64,000 nt of DNA, from assembly GCA_949284445.1 (NCBI GenBank), contig CASDVP010000001.1:62001-126000 (forward strand), read 5' to 3'. Source of the DNA: an uncultured Bacillota bacterium. Lineage in GTDB: Bacteria; Bacillota_I; Bacilli_A; RFN20; CAG-288. A program made the translations under genes and the position numbers. Positions 25,691 to 34,585 of this stretch are shown here, piece by piece (positions within the stretch are counted from its first letter, which is position 1; each line of letters begins with the position of its first letter). The notes below the pieces were generated by a model that made no database searches, was not told where the DNA came from, and saw nothing but the letters and a program-made list of their open reading frames with translations.

Positions 25691-28600
25691 ATGAGAAAAA
25701 AGAAACTTTTGTTATCGGTTTGTCCACCTCTCCTTTTATCTCTAAGCGTTCTTGGTACCGGATTTGTTTTAGGTGCTAATGACGGAGAGACTCCTGCTAT
25801 TGATTCCTCATCATCAGCAGGTGAAGAAGAGAACAAAGAGCCGATCAAAGCAACGATTGCAGACATTTATGAAAACACTCGTCCTAACTATGGTGAGATG
25901 TTTGATTACGATTCAGAATATGTTCCAGCCGATCCGCCGGATGTTAACAAAGACATCACTCTAACATTAGATTCTAGATCACCTGTTAAGTTCAAAGGAG
26001 GTTCTAATACTTTAGTCAAGAAACCAACTGAAACCTTATCAGAAAGTGATTTTGACATAAGTTCTGTTACTGGTGGAAGAAAATTAGCTGGTATCGCTAC
26101 AGTAACTGAAGGAGTTATCGGTACTGGTGTCGGAATTGATACTTATGCAGTTCCGTTTGAAAACACAACCATTCTTCCATACTTCTCCGCCGCTGAAGGA
26201 TTTACCACTATTGACATCGCTTCAGGTAAAAATGGTTATGGCCTTAACGATGATGGAACCACCATCAAAGCAAGCAGAGGTCATGTCACACCAAACACTG
26301 TTATCCTTGGTGGCACAAATGGCTATCCTGCTATCGGTGCAACAGTTAAACTCGATGGAACAGTCTATGCTGGCGATACGTTTAGATTAGATTCTAAAGC
26401 TGCAGGTGTAAATGTTGAGGGCGATAATAATACCTATTATGTTTATGAATTCAACTATAATTTCCAAAACTTAGGTACTAGCAGACTTTATTTAGAATAC
26501 TACCAAATCTCCACTTCTGCTGATTACAAAAATAGTAGTACTGCTTATGAAGATCACTATCGTATCGATGTCATTCTTGAACCTGGTGAAACACTCTCTA
26601 CTATGGGTCAATATAAACTCAGAGATAACAATAATTTCTTGAGTTACATTGTTGTCGATCGCGATACCGAAGACTTCAATATGGGCTTGAGCATCGAAGC
26701 TAAGAAGACAACCTTAGATGAACCTACTACTATCAGTCCTGAAAAGCCTGTAGAATATGGTGAGATCAATGTGAATTTACCTGAAGGTATCACATTAAAA
26801 GATGATACTTATGGTCAAGCAGTAGTCGGTGAGCCTATCGTTCCTCCAACTGATGCTCAATTAACCAACACCACTGGCAGAACTATTGAAGGTTGGTATG
26901 TTGAAGAACGTTATGACAGCACCGGTCATCAGCTTAGAACCACCGATATGAACATGCCTGAAGGAAGCATCACTATCGCTCCTTACTTTGCTCCTGTTGA
27001 AGGCCAACAACTAGTGATAGGCAGTGCTAGAGGCGAATACCACGCTGACTATTACTATAATTTAGATGAGATGCCTGATGAACTCGATCCTTCAAGCGAT
27101 GACGAAGCTAAACAATACTTTAAAGATAAGAACACCATCATTTCTAGAAGACACTTTATCAATAATGAAATGGGTGCGTTAGTCACTAAGAGCAGTGATT
27201 TAGCAGTTAATGACTTCTTTAGATTCTTAACAGCTTGCGGTGAAGGTGGAACTAACCAAGGATTCACTGCAGGTCAAACTTATCGAATGACTTATAATTT
27301 AGTCAACTATGGTTCTGAGACCTTGAAATTCCATATAGTTCAAATCCCATCCACTGTTTTGATCACTGAAGAAGAAGGTGCAGTTGTAAGTGAATCCATC
27401 ACCTTAGCTCCTAATGAAACAAAGCAGGTAGTTCTTGATAACTTCGCACCTACCTCAAATAACGCTAACTCCATGACTGGATTCATCGTCGAAAGTGCTG
27501 TTAAATCATTGAATTTAGGCATCACGATGAACAAAGTTAATCTCGGTGCTCCTATAGTAACCACTGCTACTTTAATCGATTCTCCTATCAACTTCACCAA
27601 TGGTACTAAGACTATCACTAAAGGTAGTGGTGAAACTCTCTCGGCTGCTGACTTTGATACTTCTAAATTAGCTGATGGCAGAACCTTATTAGGTGTTGCT
27701 GAAGTCACTGCTGATGGTTATGCTAACAGAACTTCACTGGAAAATGGCGGCACTTATACTCTCACTGGAAATACGGTTTCATTGATTCCTTATTTCTCTG
27801 CAGCTAGCGGTATGACAATATTAACCGACAAAGGCGCAAATCATGGTTTCAATTTAGATGGCGTTCCTGGCACATTAAACGATGACTTATATGGAACAAC
27901 GGAAGAAGCTTATAGTGCCACTTCTTTCTCTAACAATAATGTTGTCTCTGCAGGTGAAAACGGATATGCCCAATTAGGTTTCGATGCTGGTATCAGCAAA
28001 AAAATCACCGCTGGTGATGGTATGAGATGGGATTTCAAAGCAGCTGGCGTCAACGACGGAGAAGCTGTTTATGAATTCAACTATATCTTTGAAAATAAAG
28101 GCGATAATGCATTGCATCTTGATTTGTATCAAATTTCTGCCTCTACTGAAATGAAAAATGGAAGCACAGAATATCAAAATCGTTATCGCATCGATGTCGA
28201 TCTTGAACCTGGTGAATCTATGACAGCAATGGGTCAATATAAATTAGGATCAAACGGCAATTTCTTAACATTTGCGATCGCTGATCAAGATATGAATAGC
28301 ATGTCTATCGGTATGTCCATCTCAGTTAAAAAGACTGATTTAGGTGAACCTACAACTGTTTCTGAACCAGAGGATGATGAGCCTGTCGAACCGGATCCGA
28401 CTGAAAAGCTTGTCAAATTCAACTTACCTGATGGAATCACTGTTAAAGACACTTATACTCCTGGTGCAGCTGGCAGCCAATTAGTCGTTCCTACTGCTGA
28501 TCAAATCGAAAACACCACTGGTCGAACTATCGAAGGTTGGTTTATCGATGATGCTAACGCTAATCTAGTAACTAGTTCAACAACCATCCCTACAGGTGGT

Positions 28601-29161
28601 GTCACTATCGCTCCTTACTTTGCCACAATCACCGATCACAATAAGCTTTGGCTTTGCTCTGGATCTTGGAATGGTCAACCGAATGATACTAATTATTCCG
28701 GTGTCTCTACTGGCAGTTTTACAGCTATTCCTCACAGCACTGATGGTGTGACTAATGCAAGCAGTCAAAAAATAGTCAGAGGTAAAGATGGCTTTGCTGA
28801 ATTAGGCGCCGATCTCAAATATAATGGTGGAACAATTAATGCTGGAAGCTACTTTAGATGCGACAGCACATTCTTACCATCTGCGATGAAGGCTGGCACT
28901 CATGAATTTTCTCTTAATTTTGAAAACAAAGGAACTGCTGAAATCGACTTTACAATCTATTTAATCAACAGCGGTCACGACAAAAATAGCGCGACTAACA
29001 ATAGCTTTGTTCTTAAATTAGCTTCTGGAGAAGCGACGACCATCTCTGTCTCACCAACATATGCAAAAGGAAATGATAATTGCTTGCTTTTATTCGAAGC
29101 TAATTCCGCATGCTCTGACTTTAATTTAGGCGTCGCTATGTCCGTAAAACATGGTGCTTAA
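25691..29161 (+). CDS. Secreted modular repeat protein, A-B-A-B architecture
   Basis: The 1156-residue protein starts with a signal peptide (MRKKKLLLSVCPPLLLSLSV) and an acidic Ser-rich stretch. Two module types then alternate. Module A (~260 residues, nt ~25951-26740 and ~27565-28350) has ILPYFSAAEG, FNYNFQN, YRIDVILEPGETLSTMGQYKL. Module B (~260 residues, nt ~26760-27540 and ~28400-29160) has LPEGITLKD, NTTGRTIEGWYV, ITIAPYFA. No LPXTG, lipobox or C-terminal membrane helix is present, so it is either released or held by other contacts. The jelly-roll-like strand pattern suggests glycan binding but I cannot name a CBM family. GGGAGGG precedes the ATG. It leads an operon ending in a GH3 enzyme. 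Confidence 0.75.
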   Translation: MRKKKLLLSVCPPLLLSLSVLGTGFVLGANDGETPAIDSSSSAGEEENKEPIKATIADIYENTRPNYGEMFDYDSEYVPADPPDVNKDITLTLDSRSPVKFKGGSNTLVKKPTETLSESDFDISSVTGGRKLAGIATVTEGVIGTGVGIDTYAVPFENTTILPYFSAAEGFTTIDIASGKNGYGLNDDGTTIKASRGHVTPNTVILGGTNGYPAIGATVKLDGTVYAGDTFRLDSKAAGVNVEGDNNTYYVYEFNYNFQNLGTSRLYLEYYQISTSADYKNSSTAYEDHYRIDVILEPGETLSTMGQYKLRDNNNFLSYIVVDRDTEDFNMGLSIEAKKTTLDEPTTISPEKPVEYGEINVNLPEGITLKDDTYGQAVVGEPIVPPTDAQLTNTTGRTIEGWYVEERYDSTGHQLRTTDMNMPEGSITIAPYFAPVEGQQLVIGSARGEYHADYYYNLDEMPDELDPSSDDEAKQYFKDKNTIISRRHFINNEMGALVTKSSDLAVNDFFRFLTACGEGGTNQGFTAGQTYRMTYNLVNYGSETLKFHIVQIPSTVLITEEEGAVVSESITLAPNETKQVVLDNFAPTSNNANSMTGFIVESAVKSLNLGITMNKVNLGAPIVTTATLIDSPINFTNGTKTITKGSGETLSAADFDTSKLADGRTLLGVAEVTADGYANRTSLENGGTYTLTGNTVSLIPYFSAASGMTILTDKGANHGFNLDGVPGTLNDDLYGTTEEAYSATSFSNNNVVSAGENGYAQLGFDAGISKKITAGDGMRWDFKAAGVNDGEAVYEFNYIFENKGDNALHLDLYQISASTEMKNGSTEYQNRYRIDVDLEPGESMTAMGQYKLGSNGNFLTFAIADQDMNSMSIGMSISVKKTDLGEPTTVSEPEDDEPVEPDPTEKLVKFNLPDGITVKDTYTPGAAGSQLVVPTADQIENTTGRTIEGWFIDDANANLVTSSTTIPTGGVTIAPYFATITDHNKLWLCSGSWNGQPNDTNYSGVSTGSFTAIPHSTDGVTNASSQKIVRGKDGFAELGADLKYNGGTINAGSYFRCDSTFLPSAMKAGTHEFSLNFENKGTAEIDFTIYLINSGHDKNSATNNSFVLKLASGEATTISVSPTYAKGNDNCLLLFEANSACSDFNLGVAMSVKHGA

Positions 29162-29172
29162 TAGGAGGAAAT

Positions 29173-29709
29173 ATGAGTAATATATTTAATAAAAAAAGAG
29201 TTGGCTCCTATGTCGGTGCCTTCTTCGCTCTATTAGTAATCGCATTAGCTATCTATTATGTCGTCGCTATCGTCCCTTTAACTGCTGAAGGCGGTGCTCT
29301 TTATAACATCTTAGCTCCTTGGCAAATTTGGACTGTTTTCGCTTTATTATTAGCTGGCGGCGTTCTCTACTTAGTTTCTTTCTTCTTCAATTTAGATAAA
29401 TTAGGTGCTGGTGTCATGGGAGCTTTATGCTTTGCTTCTTTCATCCTCTACATCATTCCTGTATTAGCCTATCCTATCGCTCAAATGATGGTTTATCCTA
29501 TCGATAAGCTCTTCGAAATTCCACATCTAATCCCTGTTTTAGTCATCGCTGTCGGTGCTTTGCTCTTAGCTATCATCAGTAACGTTTTAGCTTATTGTCC
29601 GTTAGTGAGAAAGCATAAGAAAATCACCTCTGAAGATATCTATAACCTATTGACTTCTCAATTCGATTTCAATGCCCTTAATAAGGAGGCAACACATGAA
29701 GAAAAATAA
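29173..29709 (+). CDS. Four-helix membrane protein of the GH3 operon
   Basis: The 178-residue protein has four hydrophobic helices (about residues 12-32, 50-70, 80-105, 115-140) and a charged cytoplasmic tail. I do not recognise a family. AGGAGG lies before the ATG, 11 bases after the repeat protein's stop. Its 3' end overlaps the GH3 gene by 14 bases, and the ribosome site for that gene (AAGGAGG) lies inside it. Coupling suggests it works with the membrane-anchored GH3 enzyme, perhaps as an anchor or partner. Confidence 0.65.
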   Translation: MSNIFNKKRVGSYVGAFFALLVIALAIYYVVAIVPLTAEGGALYNILAPWQIWTVFALLLAGGVLYLVSFFFNLDKLGAGVMGALCFASFILYIIPVLAYPIAQMMVYPIDKLFEIPHLIPVLVIAVGALLLAIISNVLAYCPLVRKHKKITSEDIYNLLTSQFDFNALNKEATHEEK

Positions 29710-32700
29710 TAGAAAGCTTTGGAGAGCTTCCACTATCACTTTCAACGTCTGCTTAGCTGTTGGTGGTATAGCATATCTCTTTTCTGCTTTAACTAACAAA
29801 TATCCTGATCTCGCCGGATACGTTTCTAGCGCATTAAAAGATTCTGGCTATACTGAAACTATCACTACTGGTAAAGAACCAGTCAGATTCAAAACTTGGT
29901 ATTCTTCTATCGAAGACGTTTTAAACGGTAATGACGATGTCGGCAAAGCTGCTGAATCTGAAGGCGCTGTCCTTCTTAAAAATGACAACAACGCTTTACC
30001 ATTAGACACCAAAAATGATTCTGTTTCTTTATTCGGTGTCGATGCTTATCAACCTATCTATTCATTAGATGGTGCTGGTGAAGTTCAGATCAATGCTGAT
30101 AGACAACAATACTTCTATAATGAAATGGAAACAGCCGGTCTCACAATGAACAAAGAATTGGCTGACTGGTATAACGGTGATGGTAGGTCATACTGGCATT
30201 ATATTCCAAAGTATAACAATGGCGGAAATAGTCAGAATATGACTTTAAAAGGCGCTTCTTGGGATACTTTACCTTCTTCTAAAACCGCTAGCGGATATAA
30301 CACGGCTGTTTTTGTCGTCGGTCGTATCACTAATGAAGGTATTGATGTCATGCCTTCAAACAATGTCAGCGGTGCTAAAGATAAAGACTTCTTAAAGTTC
30401 ACTAATAACGAATTATCAGTCTTACAAGGCTTAAAAGAAGCCAAAGATGCTGGTACATTCGATAAGATTGTCGTCTTGATCAACTCTGCTACTGGCATCA
30501 TGGAAGATTTGCCAACCGTCTTTAATAATTATGGCGTAGATGCTGCTATGTGGGTCGGTTTACCTGGCACTTCTGGTATCGAAGCCGTCGCTGACTTATT
30601 AGTCGGTAAATCTTCTCCTTCTGGAGGTTTATCCGATGCTTGGTATACTTCTAGAGATGCTCATCCGACCACTCCTTATTATGGAAATGGTTCAAACTTA
30701 TTGATCCAAGAAGATATCTATTACGGTTACAGATATGCTGAGACCAGATATGAAGACAGAGTGTTAGGAACTGGTAGCACCGATTCTTATATCTATGGCG
30801 ATAATATCTCTTACCCATTCGGTTATGGCTTATCTTATAGTAAATTCTCATACACTTTTGATAGTGTTGTGATCGATAATGATCCATTGAAAAATTACTA
30901 TGACAACACCTATAACGAAGTCGGTGCTGAAGATGAAGAAAAAGCTGGAAAACGTCATGAAGTCATGAAACTTGACGATCCTAACAGACGTAAAGAAGGC
31001 GATGACTATATCGCTAATGTCACAGTGACTAATGATGGCAAGATGGCTGCTAAAGAAACCGTCGAGATTTATCTTTCTAAGCCATATACTGAGACTGATA
31101 AACAACATGGCGTCGAAGATGCTTCTGTTGAATTAGTCGGTTATGCTAAAACTGATAAACTTGAACCTGGTGATTCACAAACCTTACAGGTCAGAATCGA
31201 TGCAAATAAATACTTTGCTTCCTATGATGACGCAGTTAAAAACTATACTGTTGAACCTGGAACTTATTATTTAGTAGCTGCTACTAACTCTCATGAAGCT
31301 GTCAATAGCCTCTTGAAAGCTAAAAGCGAAGATGGAGTCAGAATCGATTCAGGTAAGATGGATACTGAATATGGTGCTGGCGATGCTAAGCTCGTTCAAT
31401 CTGTCGAAGTCACTAACGAATATTCTGAAAACTATAAATACTGGACTAAAGGTGGAAATGAAGTCACTAACCTCTTTGACTTTGCTGATCCTAACAAAGT
31501 CGGTGATGAAAGTTCACATGTCACCTATATGTCTCGTTCCGATTGGACAAAAACTGCTGATCAAGCTAAGAATCAAACTGTTAGTGTCAGTGGCACTATG
31601 GGTTTCTTAGGTGAAACTAACGGCGGAAGCAGTTTCAATGCTGATAATGCTAGAAAGTATTATCCTGAAGCTGTCGCTTCTTTTGAAGATAAATATCCGA
31701 CTTTCAGAGATTCCGATGCTCAAGCCACAATGACTTTAGCTGAAATGATCGGTGTTGAATATGATGCTAATCGCGGTGCATCTGAAGAAGATATTCAAAA
31801 ATGGGATGAATTCTTAAATCAACTCTCTTGGAGTGAGATGGCTACTCTCACTGGTAGAGGCAGAAGATTCACAGAAGCTATTGAAAGTATTGGTAAGCCA
31901 AAAACTAATGATGTCAATGCTTCTAACGCTATCTCTTGGCATTTCAACATGGGCGTTGATAGTGATGAAGCTAACGCTACTATGGGCTTCGGTGTTCGTT
32001 TTGATCCTGATAATGCTAGAAAATACTATCCTACCGGTTATCCATGCGAAGGCATCATCGCTTCCACCTTCAACAATGAGATTGCTTATGCTATCGGTCA
32101 AGCTATCGGTGAAGATGGCTTATGGTCTGGAGCATCCGGCTTATATGGCTTCGGTTTAGGTTTACACAGAAATCCCTATCATGGTAGAACTGGTGAATAT
32201 TATTCTGAAGATCCTTTCTTAACCGGTATGATGGGCGGTTATTCTTCTTTAGGCGCTCAATCTAAAGGCTTATATGTCTACAACAAACACTTTGTCTTAA
32301 ATGACCAAGAGCAAAACAGAACCGGTTATAACACTTGGTTAAACGAACAATCCTTCCGTGAAATCTACTTAAGACCATTCGAAATTGCTATCGAGATCGG
32401 TGATGCTATGAATGTTATGAACTCCTTCAACCACATCGGCACCGCTTGGTCTGGTAACTGCTACAACTTGATGACCGCTTGGTTAAGAGGTGAAGCAGGT
32501 ATGGCTGGATTCGCTGTCACCGACTGGTATAAATCTGGTGGTATGAACATGACTTATGGTATCTTAGCTGGAACTGATTTGCCTGATGGTTTTGATAATT
32601 CAACTATTGAAAGCAACGGTCCTTCTAAAGGTAACACTGGCTTCTATGCCCAAGCCGTCAGACAATCCGCTAAGAGAATCTGCTATGTCGTCGCTAATTC

Positions 32701-32881
32701 CAATGCTATGAACTTCATCGGTGATGATACTCAAATCATCGTCCATGAGCCAAAATGGTATGCTTGGAGAGATAATATCCAATATGTCGGTTTCGGATTA
32801 ATCGGTGCTAGCGCCTTATTCATGATTGCCGCTGGCTTATATACTTTTGTCTTTAGACGCGAAGACACAGTAACTGATTAA
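29696..32881 (+). CDS. Domain-swapped, membrane-anchored GH3 glycoside hydrolase
   Basis: The enzyme has 1061 residues in an order opposite to classic GH3. A membrane helix (~15-35) comes first, then the GH3 C-terminal alpha/beta domain (EGAVLLKNDNNALPL near residue 90; YPFGYGLSYSKFSY), a fibronectin III-like domain, and only then the GH3 (beta/alpha)8 barrel with the nucleophile Asp943 in FAVTDWYKSG. A second membrane helix and short basic tail close the protein. GH3 enzymes of this swapped layout include beta-glucosidases; the substrate here is open. The ATG at 29696 has AAGGAGG before it; a frame from 29672 is longer but has none. A strong terminator follows. Confidence 0.88.
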   Translation: MKKNNRKLWRASTITFNVCLAVGGIAYLFSALTNKYPDLAGYVSSALKDSGYTETITTGKEPVRFKTWYSSIEDVLNGNDDVGKAAESEGAVLLKNDNNALPLDTKNDSVSLFGVDAYQPIYSLDGAGEVQINADRQQYFYNEMETAGLTMNKELADWYNGDGRSYWHYIPKYNNGGNSQNMTLKGASWDTLPSSKTASGYNTAVFVVGRITNEGIDVMPSNNVSGAKDKDFLKFTNNELSVLQGLKEAKDAGTFDKIVVLINSATGIMEDLPTVFNNYGVDAAMWVGLPGTSGIEAVADLLVGKSSPSGGLSDAWYTSRDAHPTTPYYGNGSNLLIQEDIYYGYRYAETRYEDRVLGTGSTDSYIYGDNISYPFGYGLSYSKFSYTFDSVVIDNDPLKNYYDNTYNEVGAEDEEKAGKRHEVMKLDDPNRRKEGDDYIANVTVTNDGKMAAKETVEIYLSKPYTETDKQHGVEDASVELVGYAKTDKLEPGDSQTLQVRIDANKYFASYDDAVKNYTVEPGTYYLVAATNSHEAVNSLLKAKSEDGVRIDSGKMDTEYGAGDAKLVQSVEVTNEYSENYKYWTKGGNEVTNLFDFADPNKVGDESSHVTYMSRSDWTKTADQAKNQTVSVSGTMGFLGETNGGSSFNADNARKYYPEAVASFEDKYPTFRDSDAQATMTLAEMIGVEYDANRGASEEDIQKWDEFLNQLSWSEMATLTGRGRRFTEAIESIGKPKTNDVNASNAISWHFNMGVDSDEANATMGFGVRFDPDNARKYYPTGYPCEGIIASTFNNEIAYAIGQAIGEDGLWSGASGLYGFGLGLHRNPYHGRTGEYYSEDPFLTGMMGGYSSLGAQSKGLYVYNKHFVLNDQEQNRTGYNTWLNEQSFREIYLRPFEIAIEIGDAMNVMNSFNHIGTAWSGNCYNLMTAWLRGEAGMAGFAVTDWYKSGGMNMTYGILAGTDLPDGFDNSTIESNGPSKGNTGFYAQAVRQSAKRICYVVANSNAMNFIGDDTQIIVHEPKWYAWRDNIQYVGFGLIGASALFMIAAGLYTFVFRREDTVTD

Positions 32882-32893
32882 ACCTCCTTTCTT

Positions 32894-32932
32894 AAAAAGC
32901 TGTAATCGCCTCATCGCGTTACAGCTTTTTTT
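32894..32932 (+). terminator. Terminator of the surface/GH3 operon
   Basis: Long stem AAAAAGCTGTAA/TTACAGCTTTTT, extended by CGC/GCG near the loop, and a T run. Works for the GH3 operon; the A run would also serve the convergent MerR gene. Confidence 0.92.
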
Positions 32933-32962
32933 GATGCTAATAATTATCAATATCCTTTGAAT

Positions 32963-33406
32963 TTACTTCTTATGCGCTTCTTTTAATAAGGCTTTGACTT
33001 TTTTAGGAGTGAGCTTTTCTTTCTTGTTTTCAAGAGCTTTAACACTACCTAATTCTTTAGCAGTTTCATAATACCAGCATTTATATTCAACCAAGCATAA
33101 TGCTTTCTTTAAGGCTTTGATCTTCGCTTCAGTTTTTTCTTTTTGCTTTAAGAAGAATTCTAATCTTTTTTCTATTGTGCTATCGCCTTCTTTAGTCCAT
33201 TCGATGAATTGCTTGATATCCTTCAATTGTAAATCTGCTTTTTTCAAACATTCGATCAAAAAAATAGTTTCGATATCAGCATCTGTGAATTTTCTGATAC
33301 CATTAACTCTTTTGATTTCAGGTAGTAATCCTTCTTTATCATAAAATCTGATCTGTGAGATTGTGAGATTAAACTTTTTAGCGATTTCTCCAATAGTATA
33401 TTCCAT
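32963..33406 (-). CDS. MerR-family transcriptional regulator
   Basis: The 147 residues start with a MerR winged helix (MEYTIGEIAKKFNLTISQIRFYDKEGLLP, then NGIRKFTDADIETI), a long dimerisation helix (~75-110) and a basic C-terminal tail. The effector domain is too short for a drug-binding pocket, so the signal is unknown; one Cys-Trp-Tyr stretch follows the coiled coil. AGGAGA lies before the ATG. It diverges from the DUF3737 gene, whose promoter has the 19-bp spacer and dyad expected for MerR control; that pair is the evident target. Confidence 0.88.
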   Translation of the reverse strand: MEYTIGEIAKKFNLTISQIRFYDKEGLLPEIKRVNGIRKFTDADIETIFLIECLKKADLQLKDIKQFIEWTKEGDSTIEKRLEFFLKQKEKTEAKIKALKKALCLVEYKCWYYETAKELGSVKALENKKEKLTPKKVKALLKEAHKK

Positions 33407-33433
33407 AAAAGGTCTCCTATTTGATCATATATC

Positions 33434-33464
33434 TTGACCTAAAGTTAAGTTTAGGTTATATAAT
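33434..33464 (+). promoter_or_regulatory. MerR-type promoter with 19-bp spacer and operator dyad
   Basis: TTGACC (33434-33439) and TATAAT (33459-33464) are 19 bp apart, two more than optimal. Inside is a perfect inverted repeat ACCTAAA/TTTAGGT (33437-33443 and 33450-33456). This geometry is the hallmark of MerR-activated promoters and reads toward the DUF3737 gene. Confidence 0.85.
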
Positions 33465-33514
33465 GTGATAGTATATCATCAACTATTTGATCTTGCTAGT
33501 AGAAAGGACTAAGA

Positions 33515-34360
33515 ATGGAAAAGAAAATCATCAATAAATATAAAGGAACTGAAGAAAGAGAAATATTCCGTAAACATCATATACATGTTCAAAATTCATT
33601 GTTTAATGGTCCTGGTGAATCACCGATCAAAGAATGCACTGATGTGTTAGTCTCTAATACCACATTTAATGCTCGTTATGCTGGTTGGGAAGATAAAAAT
33701 ATCACATTTAGAGACTGTCATTTCACAAGATTATGCCGTGCACCTCTGTGGTATACAAAGAAATTGAATTTAGAAAACTGTCTTATGACTTCTCCTAAAG
33801 CATTACGAGAATGCGATGATATCCTGATCAAAGATACTTCGATTAACGGCACTGAAACCATGTGGCAGATCAGAAAGTTTGAAATCGATAATTTAAAGTT
33901 CCAAAGTTATTATCCATTTCTAGAATGTGTCCACGGTAAAATCAACAATCTAAAAATGATCGGTAAATATTCGTTTCAACATTCACATGACATCATTATT
34001 GATAACAGCGAATTAGATACTAAAGATGCTTTCTGGCACTCACATGACATCACGATACAAAATTCTATAGTAAAAGGTGAATATTTAGCTTGGTACAGCA
34101 GAGATTTAACTTTTATCAATTGTAAAATCATCGGAACTCAACCTTTTGTCGATGCTCATAATATCAGATTTATAAACTGTGAATTCGCTTCTGATACTGA
34201 TAGAGCATTCGAAGATAGCACTGCTTCTGGTTCTTTGATCAACCTTCCTTATTCAATATATGATCCTAGAAATATCAATTTCACTTATAAAAAAGGTAAC
34301 GTTCCTGAAGTTCATTTAGATAAGAAGAATTGCGTCTATAAATTTGAAAAGATATCATAA
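33515..34360 (+). CDS. DUF3737 family right-handed beta-helix protein
   Basis: The 281 residues consist of short repeated turns (NTTFNARYAGW, ITFRDCHFTRLCRAPLWY, DILIKDTSINGTETMW, DIIIDNSELDTKDAFWHS) typical of a right-handed beta-helix. This repeat style with aromatic W/Y at each turn is the DUF3737 family of Firmicutes, whose function I do not know. No signal peptide is present, so it is cytoplasmic. AAAGGA precedes the ATG. It is monocistronic and probably under the MerR regulator encoded across the divergent promoter. Confidence 0.82.
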   Translation: MEKKIINKYKGTEEREIFRKHHIHVQNSLFNGPGESPIKECTDVLVSNTTFNARYAGWEDKNITFRDCHFTRLCRAPLWYTKKLNLENCLMTSPKALRECDDILIKDTSINGTETMWQIRKFEIDNLKFQSYYPFLECVHGKINNLKMIGKYSFQHSHDIIIDNSELDTKDAFWHSHDITIQNSIVKGEYLAWYSRDLTFINCKIIGTQPFVDAHNIRFINCEFASDTDRAFEDSTASGSLINLPYSIYDPRNINFTYKKGNVPEVHLDKKNCVYKFEKIS

Positions 34361-34439
34361 ACAAATTTCATTACTAAATTAAAATCGCTTTAATAGTTTG
34401 TTGCTTTATTTTACAAATAGATATGTTTAAAAACTTATG

Positions 34440-34585
34440 CTACTCTTTTAATGAATCTAGATAGAAAGAAAAATAATAATAAGGCAAAGTTAATATATCA
34501 TTATCTTTATCATAACCGTAATGATTCATCGAAACTTTAATAATGGTTCCTTTTTTATTGTGCATTCTAAATTCCTTAATTGAAT
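34440..34585 (-). other. Out-of-frame 3' part of the DUF4143 ATPase gene
   Basis: After the in-frame stop at 34586 the -1 frame stays open to a TAG at 34440 and encodes a coherent DUF4143 tail (ending ILTLPYYYFSFYLDSLKE, after KVSMNHYGYDKD). The two frames join in a run of seven A on the minus strand (34600-34606). One extra A, or a -1 slip, restores an uninterrupted protein of about 450 residues. Confidence 0.85.
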
